64,000 nucleotides of DNA, from positions 213,751-277,750 of the forward strand of contig NZ_LAQU01000005.1 in the NCBI RefSeq assembly GCF_000970345.1, written 5' to 3'. Made by a program: the position numbers and the translations under genes. The notes under the pieces are model-generated. The model searched no databases, was not told the DNA's origin, and saw only the letters and a list, made by a program, of their open reading frames with translations. This stretch comes from Robbsia andropogonis. GTDB taxonomy: Bacteria; Pseudomonadota; Gammaproteobacteria; Burkholderiales; Burkholderiaceae. Positions within the stretch are counted from its first letter, which is position 1. Each line of letters begins with the position of its first letter. This document shows, in pieces, positions 28,681 through 37,851 of this stretch.

Positions 28681-30558
28681 ATGAAAAACAGCGGGAAGGG
28701 GGCGGCGCAAGTCGCGTTGCAGGCAGGCGGGAGCGGGCGATCGGCCGGGGAAGGCGCGCCGATAGTGATTGTGGGCGCGGGGCTGGCCGGGTTGACCGTC
28801 GCGTTGAGCGTGGTTGAGCAAGATCCACATTGCCGGGTCACGATACTGGCGAAGCGACATGCCATGGAATGTGCGAGCGATCGCGCCCAGGGCGGAATCG
28901 CCGCGGTCCTCGATACAACGGACAGTATTGACGATCACGTTCGCGATACCTTGGTCGCCGGTGCGGGCGTCTGCGATGAACCGGCGGTTCGCGCCATCGT
29001 CGCCGCGGGCCGGGGGGCGATCGACTGGCTGATCGCGCAAGACGTCGCATTCACGCCGGATCAGGATGCGCAGCTGGGTTATCACCTGACGCGTGAGGGA
29101 GGGCACTCGCACCGGCGCATTATCCATGCGGCGGATGCTACTGGTCATGCCGTGCTCAGTGCGGTTCACGCTCGGGCACGCGCGCATGCCCGCATCGATT
29201 TTCTAGAGGAGCATCAGGCCATCGACCTGATCGTCAGCGCGACGGCAACGCGCCGATGTACCGGCGTCGCGGTGCTCGATCTACGCAGTGGCCATTGTCA
29301 TATGCTGCAGGCGCAAGCGGTGGTGATTGCAACCGGTGGGGCTGGGCAGGTCTATCCGCACACGTCGAATCCCGTGACCGCGACCGGCGACGGTATCGCG
29401 ATGGCCGCGCGTGCCGGCTGTCGAATCGCCAATCTCGAATTCGTTCAGTTCCATCCTACGTGCCTCTACGAGCCGCCTGGGGAGAAAGGCTCGACAAGCA
29501 CTGAAGGCGGTCTCCACAAGGTCGCAGCGCAGCGCGAATGGACGTTCCTTATTTCGGAAGCGGTGCGCGGAGAAGGGGGCATTCTCACACGGCCACACGA
29601 TGGTTATCGCTTCATGCCGGCGCTGGATGCACGCGCCGAACTGGCACCGCGCGATATCGTGGCGCGAGCGATCACCAGAGAAATGCTGCAGCATGGCCTG
29701 GATTACGTGCATCTGGATATCAGCCACCGGCCTGCCGATTTTCTGGAAGCGCACTTTCCGACGATTCTCGCGCATTGCCTGACACGTGGCATCGATATTC
29801 GACGAGCGCCGATTCCGGTTGTCCCGGCAGCGCACTATACGTGTGGCGGCGTGGTGACGGACATCGCCGGACGAACGGATCTCGCCGGGTTGTTTGTTGT
29901 TGGCGAAGCCGGTTGCACCGGTTTGCATGGTGCAAACCGGCTTGCAAGTAACTCGCTGCTGGAATGCGTTGTAATTGGTCGTAACGCGGCGGCGGCGTTG
30001 CAGGCCGATGGGTTAATGGAGAAGACCGTCCGAGGAACGGATGCGGCCGCGACCATGTCATCGTCGTTTCCGGCGCCATCGCCCGACCCGGGTGATATTG
30101 AAAGTTTGCCGGATGCCATCGCGACGCACCCGGCGATCCAGGCTAGCGATAGGTTTGCCGGTGCCGTCGTGGGTGCCCCATCGGCGGCGTGTGACCCGGC
30201 TGTCGTGCGCACCGCCTTGCGTGCGCTCATGTGGCAAGCTGCCGGCATTCAGCGCGATGGAGACAGCTTGATGGCCGCGCAAAGGCAAATCGCGGCATGG
30301 CGAGCGGCCATTGGTAATGCGGGCACGGTAACGGATATCCAGCGGCGGCAGGTACGAGCGAGGGGCGAATGCGCGGAACGTGTACCCTTGGCGCTTACGG
30401 CGGCCTGGATCGACCTCCGTAACTTGCTGCACATTGCGGGATTGATCGTCGACGGCGCGTTGCAACGCGCCGAAAGCCGCGGTGCGCATTATCGTTTCGA
30501 CGCCCCGCACACCTGGCCGAAGGGTTTACCGACGGTCTTGACGAGCCCATGTGCCTGA
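28681..30558 (+). CDS. nadB: L-aspartate oxidase NadB
   Basis: FAD enzyme that oxidises L-aspartate to iminoaspartate, the first step of de novo NAD synthesis, handing product to quinolinate synthase NadA. The protein (625 residues, longer than the usual 530-540) shows the dinucleotide motif VIVGAGLAGLTVALSV, CASDRAQGGIAAVLD, the substrate-binding GGHSHRRIIHAADATGHAVL, ASNPVTATGDGIAMAARAG-like region and RGEGGILTRPHDGYRFMP, then HYTCGGVVTDIAGRTDLAGL. The extra length is in the N-terminus and in a loop around residues 445-500. A good GGGAGG site precedes the ATG. It faces nadA tail to tail. Confidence 0.95.
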   Translation: MKNSGKGAAQVALQAGGSGRSAGEGAPIVIVGAGLAGLTVALSVVEQDPHCRVTILAKRHAMECASDRAQGGIAAVLDTTDSIDDHVRDTLVAGAGVCDEPAVRAIVAAGRGAIDWLIAQDVAFTPDQDAQLGYHLTREGGHSHRRIIHAADATGHAVLSAVHARARAHARIDFLEEHQAIDLIVSATATRRCTGVAVLDLRSGHCHMLQAQAVVIATGGAGQVYPHTSNPVTATGDGIAMAARAGCRIANLEFVQFHPTCLYEPPGEKGSTSTEGGLHKVAAQREWTFLISEAVRGEGGILTRPHDGYRFMPALDARAELAPRDIVARAITREMLQHGLDYVHLDISHRPADFLEAHFPTILAHCLTRGIDIRRAPIPVVPAAHYTCGGVVTDIAGRTDLAGLFVVGEAGCTGLHGANRLASNSLLECVVIGRNAAAALQADGLMEKTVRGTDAAATMSSSFPAPSPDPGDIESLPDAIATHPAIQASDRFAGAVVGAPSAACDPAVVRTALRALMWQAAGIQRDGDSLMAAQRQIAAWRAAIGNAGTVTDIQRRQVRARGECAERVPLALTAAWIDLRNLLHIAGLIVDGALQRAESRGAHYRFDAPHTWPKGLPTVLTSPCA

Positions 30559-30570
30559 ATTGATCAGGCA
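30552..30570. terminator. perfect inverted repeat containing both nadB and nadA stops
   Basis: TGCCTGA, five loop bases, then TCAGGCA form a perfect 7-bp stem. The TGA of nadB lies in the left arm and the TGA of nadA in the right arm. It could act as a weak bidirectional terminator; the flanking T runs are poor on both sides. Confidence 0.45.
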
Positions 30571-31769
30571 GCACCGATTTTGTCGAACAGCGGTTGATCT
30601 TTCTCAAGATCGCCGCTGGCCTGTACGCGCTGCTTGCGGGCTGCCGCGAAATCGAGCATCCGATTGATGGGCCGTTGCGCCTTCTCGGCGATCAGGCTGT
30701 CCACATGCACCTCGCCATGGCCGTGTTCCAAGGCGTCCGCAAGGTTTGACAGACCGTTCATCGCCATCCAGGGACAATGCGCGCAGCTCTTGCAAGTGGC
30801 GCTGTTCCCCGCGGTAGGGGCATCGATAAAGGTCTTGTTGGGTGCTGCCTGCCGCATCTTGTGCAGGATGCCGAGGTCGGTCGCCACGATGAATGTCGAT
30901 GCATCCAGCTTCACGGCCGCGTCGATCAGCTGCGAGGTCGATCCCACCACGTCGGCCTGCGCGACGACGCTTGCAGGCGATTCTGGATGGACGAGCACCT
31001 TTGCTTCCGGATGCCGTGCGCGCAGGTCGATCAGTTCCGCGCCCTTGAATTCGTCATGCACCAAACAAGCGCCCTGCCACAACAACATGTCGGCGCCGGT
31101 TTGCTGCTGAATATACCCTCCGAGGTGTCGATCCGGCGCCCAAAGGATCTTTTCCCCACGGGCATGTAATTCACGGACGATATCGAGCCCGATCGATGAC
31201 GTCACCATCCAGTCGGCACGGGCTTTCACGGCAGCACTGGTATTGGCATACACGACGACGGTCCGATCCGGATGCGCATCGCAGAAGGCCGTGAATGCAT
31301 CGCTGGGGCAGCCAAGATCCAGGGAACACGTGGCATCGAGGTCAGGCATCAGGATACGTTTGCCTGGACTCAGAATCTTGCTGGTTTCACCCATGAAACG
31401 AACGCCGGCGACCACCAGTGTCTGCGCCGGGTGATCACGCCCGAAGCGCGCCATTTCAAGTGAATCGGCGACGCAACCACCGGTTTCCTCGGCGAGGGCC
31501 TGCAACTCGGGGTCGACATAATAGTGCGACACGAGCACCGCATTCTCCCGCGCCAGCAATGTCTTGATCCGGGCTTTCAGCGCGATCTTTTCTTCCGGCG
31601 ACGACTCGGGCAATACCTTGGCCCAGGCTTGGCCGATGCTGCAACTGACATTGCGGGCATCGGGGCGGTCGAATGTAATCGGGCGACTTTCCGGTGTTGC
31701 CGGCGCGTAAGCACCAATCAAACCTGACTGGGATGGATTTTGCGTATCCGCGATGACCGAGGTCGTCAT
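30564..31769 (-). CDS. nadA: quinolinate synthase NadA
   Basis: Iron-sulfur enzyme that condenses iminoaspartate with dihydroxyacetone phosphate to give quinolinate in NAD synthesis. The 401-residue protein contains the three cluster cysteine regions: [14 protein letters not shown], the middle [12 protein letters not shown] region, and [13 protein letters not shown] near the C-terminus. It also has [18 protein letters not shown] and the substrate loop [15 protein letters not shown]. The start at 31769 follows an AAGGAGAC ribosome site; a longer upstream frame is not used. Five bases separate its stop from that of nadB. Confidence 0.96.
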   Translation of the reverse strand: MTTSVIADTQNPSQSGLIGAYAPATPESRPITFDRPDARNVSCSIGQAWAKVLPESSPEEKIALKARIKTLLARENAVLVSHYYVDPELQALAEETGGCVADSLEMARFGRDHPAQTLVVAGVRFMGETSKILSPGKRILMPDLDATCSLDLGCPSDAFTAFCDAHPDRTVVVYANTSAAVKARADWMVTSSIGLDIVRELHARGEKILWAPDRHLGGYIQQQTGADMLLWQGACLVHDEFKGAELIDLRARHPEAKVLVHPESPASVVAQADVVGSTSQLIDAAVKLDASTFIVATDLGILHKMRQAAPNKTFIDAPTAGNSATCKSCAHCPWMAMNGLSNLADALEHGHGEVHVDSLIAEKAQRPINRMLDFAAARKQRVQASGDLEKDQPLFDKIGAA

Positions 31770-31816
31770 GCCGTCTCCTTGGCGCATCCGACACGGATTG
31801 TCGGACCGAAAGCGCG

Positions 31817-31838
31817 TTGCAAGTCTTGGGGCTTGCAA
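31817..31838. promoter_or_regulatory. inverted repeat upstream of nadA
   Basis: TTGCAAG, eight spacer bases, CTTGCAA: a perfect 7-bp dyad 48-69 bases upstream of the nadA start. Size and position suit a repressor operator, but the regulator is not identifiable from sequence. Confidence 0.35.
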
Positions 31839-31964
31839 TCAAAGGAGCGATTCTAGCGGAAAACCGGGTCGATGCGAGGGAGCCGGAGCGAGCGGCGCCC
31901 GTGAAGTAAGGCAGCGCCACGCGCCCGAGTGGGACGAGCAGCTTCCATGGAAAGGATCGTTTGC

Positions 31965-32630
31965 CTAGAACGAGGACGCTGCCGCGGAAAGGATGGCAAT
32001 CGTGGAAGCAGAGAAGATCGTAAAACCGATCAGGCGGCGCTTGTTCAATTCGGACCAGAGGATTACACCGGTAATCGAGAGCATGATCATTGCACCACCG
32101 AACGTATCGGCGAGCAGTATCCATGCAGGCGACATGCCGTTGCTTCGATGCAGATTCTCGATGACACCAATGATGTTGTGTTCGACCCGCGTGACCTTGA
32201 CCTCGGATGAACCGGCCCAATAGTCTGCGTCGATCAGGTGATCAGGACCGGCGAAACGGATCTGCCAATGTTCGGGTTGCTGTACAGTCCGGTCGCCCCA
32301 TGCCACGGCCTGGGCCTTTTCCTTTACAGTCCGCACGGGCGCATGGTTGAGTTGCAGCGACTGACGCAGCCACGCCGCCAGCGCCTGCGGCGTACCCCGC
32401 GCCTCGGACGGCACCGGGAGTTGAACGCTGGAGCGCGTGGGGGGCGGCATTGGGATACGCATCACCGCCCGATGATTTTGCAAGATGCCAGTCATGCCGA
32501 ACAGTAGCCCCGCAATCGCGCCCCAGAGGCCAATCCAACCATGAATACGCCGCAACCATTTCAAGAAGCGGTTGCGGGCGAATCCCTTCGAGACGGTGCG
32601 TGCCGGCGGTGCGGCGGTGACGGTTTGCAT
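31965..32630 (-). CDS. PepSY-associated membrane protein, probably iron-regulated
   Basis: A 221-residue inner-membrane protein with a short cytoplasmic start, a first helix RIHGWIGLWGAIAGLLFGMTG, a periplasmic part of roughly 130 residues, and C-terminal helices (LLADTFGGAMIMLSITGVILW and IGFTIFSASTIAILSAAAS). This is the layout of PepSY_TM-type proteins, several of which act as reductases or helpers in siderophore uptake. The ATG at 32630 (MQTVTAAPPA) is chosen. A Fur-like box at 32685-32699 lies 55 bases upstream, which supports iron control. No receptor gene is adjacent in the window. Confidence 0.8.
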   Translation of the reverse strand: MQTVTAAPPARTVSKGFARNRFLKWLRRIHGWIGLWGAIAGLLFGMTGILQNHRAVMRIPMPPPTRSSVQLPVPSEARGTPQALAAWLRQSLQLNHAPVRTVKEKAQAVAWGDRTVQQPEHWQIRFAGPDHLIDADYWAGSSEVKVTRVEHNIIGVIENLHRSNGMSPAWILLADTFGGAMIMLSITGVILWSELNKRRLIGFTIFSASTIAILSAAASSF

Positions 32631-32684
32631 CTGATGAAAATCAGGGATGTCAGGTGCGCGTAATGTACTAGCAATTTCTTTAAT

Positions 32685-32699
32685 TAGCAATGATTCTCA
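32685..32699 (-). promoter_or_regulatory. Fur-like box upstream of the PepSY gene
   Basis: Read on the minus strand, the 15-mer TGAGAATCATTGCTA matches the left half and centre of the 7-1-7 Fur pattern TGATAATnATTATCA, with the right half weaker. The sequence around it is AT-rich and lies where a promoter of the PepSY gene should be. Confidence 0.55.
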
Positions 32700-32883
32700 A
32701 GTGCATTTGAGACGTTGCTACAGTACCGATTTTTTCAGCGTAATACGCCTCGGTCATTGGCTGAGTCAGGGATATGCGGCGCATCGCGATATCGATTTTG
32801 AACGCACACATCGATTCCCCAAGGCAGTGCGCGTCAATATCCGGGAAGGCGACACACGGTAGCGCGTTCGGTGCCGCAGGTGA

Positions 32884-34137
32884 TCAGAACGCCACGAACG
32901 GGCCGGCGCCCCCTGGTGTAGACACGCCCGAGATTGCCGTGAACACGCTGCGGCCATAAAAAAACGGCAGGCCCAGGTCGAGATCGCTCATGCCGCTAGG
33001 ATAACCGGCCAGACCGGGCAGGGCATTGTTGCCGCCGTTGTTGGCCTGAAAGGTTGTCACGGTGTTGTCGACGACAAAGGAAATGGCTGCGGACGTCGCA
33101 TTATCCGATCCGGTCAGCGTGGCGGACTGGGTCATCGATGCGCTCGGGCAGTAGAACGTGCTGAAGCCGCTCTGCGAGCATTGCGTAATGTTACTCGGGA
33201 AATAGATACCGTTCGAACCGCTGTCTAGAAACGACGTGATCGCGCTGCCGTTATATTGGCCGTTGAATGTCAGCCCGTTTGTTTTCAGGATCGTGGCTGA
33301 TCCCAAGGTGTTATTGCTTGCGGTGCCGATGCCGAAGATCAACAGGCCCGTCGCGCTGCTTTGGCCTCCGCTCGCAATGGCGGGTAGTTGCAGCACGGTG
33401 CCATTGTTATCGGCCGCAAACTGGGTCACCGGATGCGGTAGTTGTTGCGCAACGGGCAAGGTGATGTCGGAACACACACCTAACGCACAACCGTAATAGA
33501 CGTGATTCGACGTGCTCGAGGCGCAACCTGTCCCACAATCTTGCGGCAATTGGCCGATGCCGAGTACACCGTTCGCGCCGAAACGGGCGACCGTGTCCAC
33601 TTCATAGCCCGTCAGCGCGTTGACGCAACTGCTCGGCGCGGACGGAATGCTGCTGTCGTGCATCAAGTGGAGGCGCATTGCCGATGCGCTTTTGCCACCA
33701 ATCGTCACATCGGCAGTGCGCACGGTGCCCCAGCCATAGCCCGAGGCAAAATTCACGCACTCGGCCAGCGTCGCACCAGAGGGCGCCGCGGTGGTCGGCA
33801 ATGTAACACTGACAGCGGACGAGATCAGACGCAGCCCGACCGAACCGGTATCGACCAGAATGTTGTCGATGGTCTGACAATTCGCGGTGCCGGTTGCGCA
33901 CACCGTCACGCTGATCGTGGGAATATTGCGGAATGTATTACCGGCGAGCGAAGGGCCGACCGTCACTGCTACCGCGTTTGCGGCCAGCGCTGTCGTGGAC
34001 GTTGTCGCGTTATTTGCGCCGACCGTATTTGCGCTGCTGCCTGTGGTACTACCACCGCCACCGCCACCGCAGGCGCTGAGCAAACACGCGGACAAAGCAG
34101 CGGCCAGGGCCCAGCGGGTCCGAGAAAAAAACGTCAT
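32884..34137 (-). CDS. DUF3443 lipoprotein with two aspartic-protease-like motifs
   Basis: A 417-residue exported lipoprotein: signal with lipobox LSAC followed by a run of Gly. The body has NILVDTGSVGLRLISS near residue 95 and TSFLDSGSNGIYFPS near residue 305, two DTG/DSG elements spaced as in two-lobed pepsin-like proteases. Several Cys pairs (for example SDCG-like PQDCGTGCAS and YYGCALGVCSD) suggest disulfides. The family is DUF3443, common in Burkholderiales and next to DUF2844, as here. Enzyme activity is an inference from the motifs. It ends on FVAF. Confidence 0.85.
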   Translation of the reverse strand: MTFFSRTRWALAAALSACLLSACGGGGGGSTTGSSANTVGANNATTSTTALAANAVAVTVGPSLAGNTFRNIPTISVTVCATGTANCQTIDNILVDTGSVGLRLISSAVSVTLPTTAAPSGATLAECVNFASGYGWGTVRTADVTIGGKSASAMRLHLMHDSSIPSAPSSCVNALTGYEVDTVARFGANGVLGIGQLPQDCGTGCASSTSNHVYYGCALGVCSDITLPVAQQLPHPVTQFAADNNGTVLQLPAIASGGQSSATGLLIFGIGTASNNTLGSATILKTNGLTFNGQYNGSAITSFLDSGSNGIYFPSNITQCSQSGFSTFYCPSASMTQSATLTGSDNATSAAISFVVDNTVTTFQANNGGNNALPGLAGYPSGMSDLDLGLPFFYGRSVFTAISGVSTPGGAGPFVAF

Positions 34138-34174
34138 GATCTGTTCCGAGATTGCGTCGAGCGGATATCGCCGG

Positions 34175-34807
34175 TCAGCGCAGATTTGCGGTAGTGAAGC
34201 CCGGCGGCAACGCGCTCTTCAGGTAGGCCAGGCCACGATATGCCTGCATCATTCCGCCAGAAAATACGACCAGGTCGCCGTTATCCATGGCCATTGGACC
34301 GTGGGTGTTGCCCGCTGCTGCGTTGGCGGCAGCGCCGTTACGCATATTGGCCGCATGCGTGCCCAGCAACTGACCGAGGTTCGGCACGGCAGGTCCGGAC
34401 CATGTAACGGCAAACACGACACCGTTCGTCGATTGATATTCGTTGATGGTCGTGCCCAGTTCCGTCGTGATCGTCGTCACCGTGTATTGCGTCTGCGTAG
34501 TCGACACGGTCGTACCGCTGCCCGTGCTGACGGCGAGGACAACAGCGGCGGCACGAGGCTGCGCCGCCGTCAGGTTCCCACCTAAAGCGATGTGGTCCAG
34601 CGTAACCGATGAAGCGTTGCCGCCCAATGTTGCATGTGCCGGCATTGCAGACCACATCAGAAGCATGGCAACCATCAATGCGGCCAGCGAGGAGAGAACC
34701 GCGGACGGACCGCGCGTTGCATCACCCTGCACAATGAACTCCGCTTTCGTTGCGCGACATCCGGCGAGTGGCGGGCGTTGGTAAGAATTACTATATTGAC
34801 GAGGCAT
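34175..34807 (-). CDS. DUF2844 secreted protein
   Basis: A 210-residue exported protein with a long N-terminus, a signal helix (LAALMVAMLLMWSAMPAHA) and a mature start ATLGG. It contains TTELGTTINEYQSTNGVVFAVTWSGPAVPNL, the region that defines DUF2844, then MDNGDLVVFSGGMMQAYRG. The family normally sits immediately upstream of DUF3443, as here (37-base gap). Function is unknown; the pair may form a surface-exposed unit. The start may be further inside, at a Met near the signal helix. Confidence 0.82.
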   Translation of the reverse strand: MPRQYSNSYQRPPLAGCRATKAEFIVQGDATRGPSAVLSSLAALMVAMLLMWSAMPAHATLGGNASSVTLDHIALGGNLTAAQPRAAAVVLAVSTGSGTTVSTTQTQYTVTTITTELGTTINEYQSTNGVVFAVTWSGPAVPNLGQLLGTHAANMRNGAAANAAAGNTHGPMAMDNGDLVVFSGGMMQAYRGLAYLKSALPPGFTTANLR

Positions 34808-35290
34808 TTTTCTTTAAAAACAAGCGTGGAACCAAGCTGTTCCGATTAATTTAAAAATCCGCCCGCTTTTGCATACATCTTACGTATTAATGCGACGAAT
34901 TTCCGTGAATTCCCCACCCGCACCAGATGCCTCTCGGTTAGTTACTACCGTTTGTTTTTCATCCGTGCATGGATTGAAATCTTACACGATCGTTTGAACG
35001 GTATGGTCAATTCAGGCTAATCTCTCGATTAAAACAACAGTTTGACGTTGTTTTTATGTCTGATAACTATGATTTTTATAATATACAAACGTACGCATTT
35101 TAAAATACATACGTCCGTAGTAATCCGAAATAATTGATTGGGTATTTTGCTGGGATGTCAGGCGAAAGATATGGAAAATACCGATGAAAGACGATTGTTG
35201 CGCTAGAAAGCATGCATCATCAGGTATTCGTCATAACTTAATGTTCCGTGAGCCTTCGTCGATATAATGAAAATATCGAAAAATGCATGC
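34808..35290. other. AT-rich intergenic region with a long imperfect palindrome
   Basis: 483 bases, visibly much richer in A and T than the surrounding chromosome, upstream of DUF2844 and downstream of DUF1289. At 35089-35114 a 26-base imperfect palindrome is centred on TTTTAAAA (outer arms ACGTA and TACGT). No open frame, tRNA or transposase remnant was recognised. It may be a promoter region silenced by a nucleoid protein, or the scar of a lost element. Confidence 0.5.
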
Positions 35291-35539
35291 TCAAATTGGC
35301 ATTTCCCGTGCGATGCGACGCAGTATTTGATATTTTTCGCTGTCATCGAGGGTTTTCCATGCTTTTATTTCTGCCCGTGAACGGCGACATCCCGTGCAAT
35401 ACGTACGTGTGACCTCATCAAGTTTGCAAATATTGATACATGGTGAACCTGCTGGCGTGGTTGATAAGGCCATCTGAATTTTTTTCAAAAGATATGGATG
35501 ATTTTCCGAGCATAGATCGCTGGTATTTTCTAAAGTCAT
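35291..35539 (-). CDS. DUF1289 small cysteine-rich protein
   Basis: An 82-residue protein. The core SPCINICKLDEVTRTYCTGCRRSRAEI has four Cys in the DUF1289 arrangement, followed by AWKTLDDSEKYQILRRI. The family is often described as a possible iron-sulfur or metal-binding protein with no proven role. The ATG at 35539 overlaps the cobB stop by four bases (ATGA), which supports this start; MALSTT at 35473 is the alternative. It is the last gene of the cobO-cobB unit. Confidence 0.82.
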   Translation of the reverse strand: MTLENTSDLCSENHPYLLKKIQMALSTTPAGSPCINICKLDEVTRTYCTGCRRSRAEIKAWKTLDDSEKYQILRRIAREMPI

Positions 35540-37041
35540 AACGTCGGATCGGTAAGCGTTGCCACCAGCCATTTGGGGTTCGATGGCCAGTAAGCATGAA
35601 AGTAAGTGGCGGTAATGGCTTGGTGGCGATAAACCGCCTCGCCCGGCGTGTGCCGTGTGGCGTGGCGGGTGACGCTGCTTGGTGCGAGCGAGGTGGTCGA
35701 ACGGGAGTAATGGAAGGTGTGCCCCCGTACTTCCCCCTGCGGGGTTTCGAGTAGATGCATGCCGAGTGCCGCCAGTTTGGGCTGCATTATCGACTCGCCG
35801 GGCAAGGCGCCGAGCATCGGCCAACGCTGTCCTTCGATATCGGTCAAGCCGTCCATCAGGTAGAGCATGCCACCACACTCCGCGAGGGTCGGAAGGCGGG
35901 CGGCAACATGGGCTCGAATGGACGCCGCCGTGCGTCGTGCACGGGCAAGCGCCGCAGCATGCAATTCAGGATAACCGCCCGGAAGCACCAAGGCATCCGC
36001 ATCGGCCGGCACGGGCTCGTCAGCGATGGGCGAAAACGTCGCGATGCGTGCGCCCAACGCCAGCAGCAGTGCGAGATTGGCCGGGTAGAGGAAGGAAAAC
36101 GCGGGATCACGGGCAATGGCGATGCACTTGCCCGCAAGGGGATGGTGTGAAGCATCATTGTGCAGCGTCCGCCCGACATGATCGCTGGCCGCGCGTGAGG
36201 CCACCGTGCCGCCGGAATCGGTCACGGGATCGCGGAAGATGGCCGCTGTCGGCAAAATCGCGCACATCGCCCGATCCCGGGCGGCGTGGTCGTCTCCGGG
36301 AGTAGCGCTATTCACGACGGCCGGCGTATTCGCACCGCCATCGGCCTGCTGGCCTGCGTGTGCCACACCCAGTTGCGTCAAGGCCTGGGCCAATCCGTCG
36401 GCCGCGGCATCGAGGCGACTATCGAGATCCGCGATCTCCTGAGCCTGGGTGAGCCCAAGGTGCCGATCCGGCAACGTTATCGCGGCATCGGGCGGTAGAT
36501 GCCCACACCAGTGAATATCGTCTGAGAGACTCGCTTTCAGGCTGGCGGCGTGAGTAAGGGTGGCCACGCGGTTCGCCAGTACCCCATGAAACGGGAGCGT
36601 CGGCCTGTAGCGTGCAAGGCCAAACGCCAGCGCCCCGAACGTGTGCGCCATGGCTTGCGCGTCGATTACCGCGAGCACCGGCACGCCGAAGCGCTCTGCG
36701 AGGTCCGCGCCGCTTGGCTGTCCATCGAACAGTCCCATGACCCCTTCGATCAGAATGAGGTCGGCTTCCCGCGCCGCATCGGCAAGGATTGTGCGGCAAG
36801 CCTCTTCGCCGACCATCCATAGATGAAGCGACCAGACCGGCGCGCCCGAGGCCCGTGCCAGAATCATCGGGTCAAGAAAATCCGGACCGGTCTTGAACAC
36901 GCGTACGCGCCTGCCTTGGCGCGTATGCCAGCGGGCAAGCGCCGCGGTAACGGTGGTCTTACCCTGGTTTGACGCCGGGGCGCCGATGAACAATGCCGGG
37001 CACGAAGCCGCACCAGGCTGGCGTGGTGAGGACGTTCCCAT
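35536..37041 (-). CDS. cobB: cobyrinic / hydrogenobyrinic acid a,c-diamide synthase CobB
   Basis: ATP- and glutamine-dependent enzyme that amidates the a and c side chains of the corrin ring. The N-terminal dethiobiotin-synthetase-like domain starts ALFIGAPASNQGKTTVTAAL (P-loop) and has KTGPDFLDPMI and LILIEGVMGLFDG. The C-terminal class I glutaminase-like part has LVLPGGYPELHAA and the nucleophile Cys in LAECGGMLYLMDG. Length (501) is slightly above the usual, owing to a linker around residues 225-285. Its start overlaps the cobO stop by one base (TGATG). Confidence 0.95.
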   Translation of the reverse strand: MGTSSPRQPGAASCPALFIGAPASNQGKTTVTAALARWHTRQGRRVRVFKTGPDFLDPMILARASGAPVWSLHLWMVGEEACRTILADAAREADLILIEGVMGLFDGQPSGADLAERFGVPVLAVIDAQAMAHTFGALAFGLARYRPTLPFHGVLANRVATLTHAASLKASLSDDIHWCGHLPPDAAITLPDRHLGLTQAQEIADLDSRLDAAADGLAQALTQLGVAHAGQQADGGANTPAVVNSATPGDDHAARDRAMCAILPTAAIFRDPVTDSGGTVASRAASDHVGRTLHNDASHHPLAGKCIAIARDPAFSFLYPANLALLLALGARIATFSPIADEPVPADADALVLPGGYPELHAAALARARRTAASIRAHVAARLPTLAECGGMLYLMDGLTDIEGQRWPMLGALPGESIMQPKLAALGMHLLETPQGEVRGHTFHYSRSTTSLAPSSVTRHATRHTPGEAVYRHQAITATYFHAYWPSNPKWLVATLTDPTL

Positions 37042-37745
37042 CAGAATTCCACGCCGCGTTGCGCCTTCACACCTTGTTCGCGGTAAGGATGTTTGACAAT
37101 CCGCATCTCGGTGACCAGATCGGCAGCCTCGATCAAGGCGTCGGCGGCATGCCGCCCCGTGACGACGACGTGCAGCATCTCCGGCCGGGACTGCAGGACG
37201 GACAGGACGTCGTTCAATGGCAAGTAGTCGTACTTCAAAACCGTATTCAGCTCATCGAGAATCACCATCTGGAACGCGCCACTCTCGATCATCCGACGCG
37301 CGACGTCCCAGCCTGCGCGCGCGGTGGCAATGTCTTCGTCGCGATTCTGCGTATCCCACGTATAGCCGTGCCCTACGGTAACAAATTCACATTCCGCATA
37401 GGCCTGCAAAAGATCCCGCTCCGCGGTATGCAATGCGCCTTTAATAAACTGAACGACGCCCAGGCGCATGCCATGACCGATGATCCGCAATCCCATGCCA
37501 AATGCGGCCGTGCTTTTACCTTTGCCGTTGCCGGTGTTGACGATCAAAAGTCCTTTCTCGCGCGTGGCGGCGGCCTGTTTCTTGTCGAAACCGGCCTTGC
37601 GGCGTTGTGCCATGCGCAGATGCGCGTCCTCGTTTTCGGTTCCATTGACCGTCGGGGCGGTTGACAGGCCCGCCGCGCCTTCTACAGGCACGACGTCATT
37701 CGATTCGGATGACGGGGACGGTTGGGGGAGGGTGGGCTCGGACAT
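37041..37745 (-). CDS. cobO: cob(I)yrinic acid a,c-diamide adenosyltransferase CobO
   Basis: Transfers the adenosyl group of ATP to the cobalt of the corrin, forming the Co-C bond. The 234-residue protein has a variable 50-residue Ser/Pro-rich start, then RREKGLLIVN-type text, the P-loop TGNGKGKSTAAFG, GVVQFIKGA, LDELNTVLKYDYL and VVVTGRHAADALIEAADLV, all typical of CobA/CobO. The ATG at 37745 (MSEPTLPQ) is chosen; a longer frame lacks family pattern. It is followed directly by cobB. Confidence 0.95.
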   Translation of the reverse strand: MSEPTLPQPSPSSESNDVVPVEGAAGLSTAPTVNGTENEDAHLRMAQRRKAGFDKKQAAATREKGLLIVNTGNGKGKSTAAFGMGLRIIGHGMRLGVVQFIKGALHTAERDLLQAYAECEFVTVGHGYTWDTQNRDEDIATARAGWDVARRMIESGAFQMVILDELNTVLKYDYLPLNDVLSVLQSRPEMLHVVVTGRHAADALIEAADLVTEMRIVKHPYREQGVKAQRGVEF

Positions 37746-37813
37746 CGTTAGGTATGGTCGAAAGACAGGCGACAAGTGGGCGCGTCGGATCCAGGATAAA
37801 GGTGTGTGCGATA

Positions 37814-37851
37814 TCGCGGTACCGCGACGGCCGCCGCGCCGTGGCGCGGCG
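37814..37851. repeat. two adjacent GC-rich inverted repeats in the cobE-cobO gap
   Basis: A perfect 14-bp palindrome TCGCGGTACCGCGA (37814-37827) is followed by an 8-bp stem with a 4-base loop (37832-37851). They fill the 177-base gap between cobE and cobO. They could attenuate or protect the transcript; no T tract makes a classical terminator. Confidence 0.5.
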
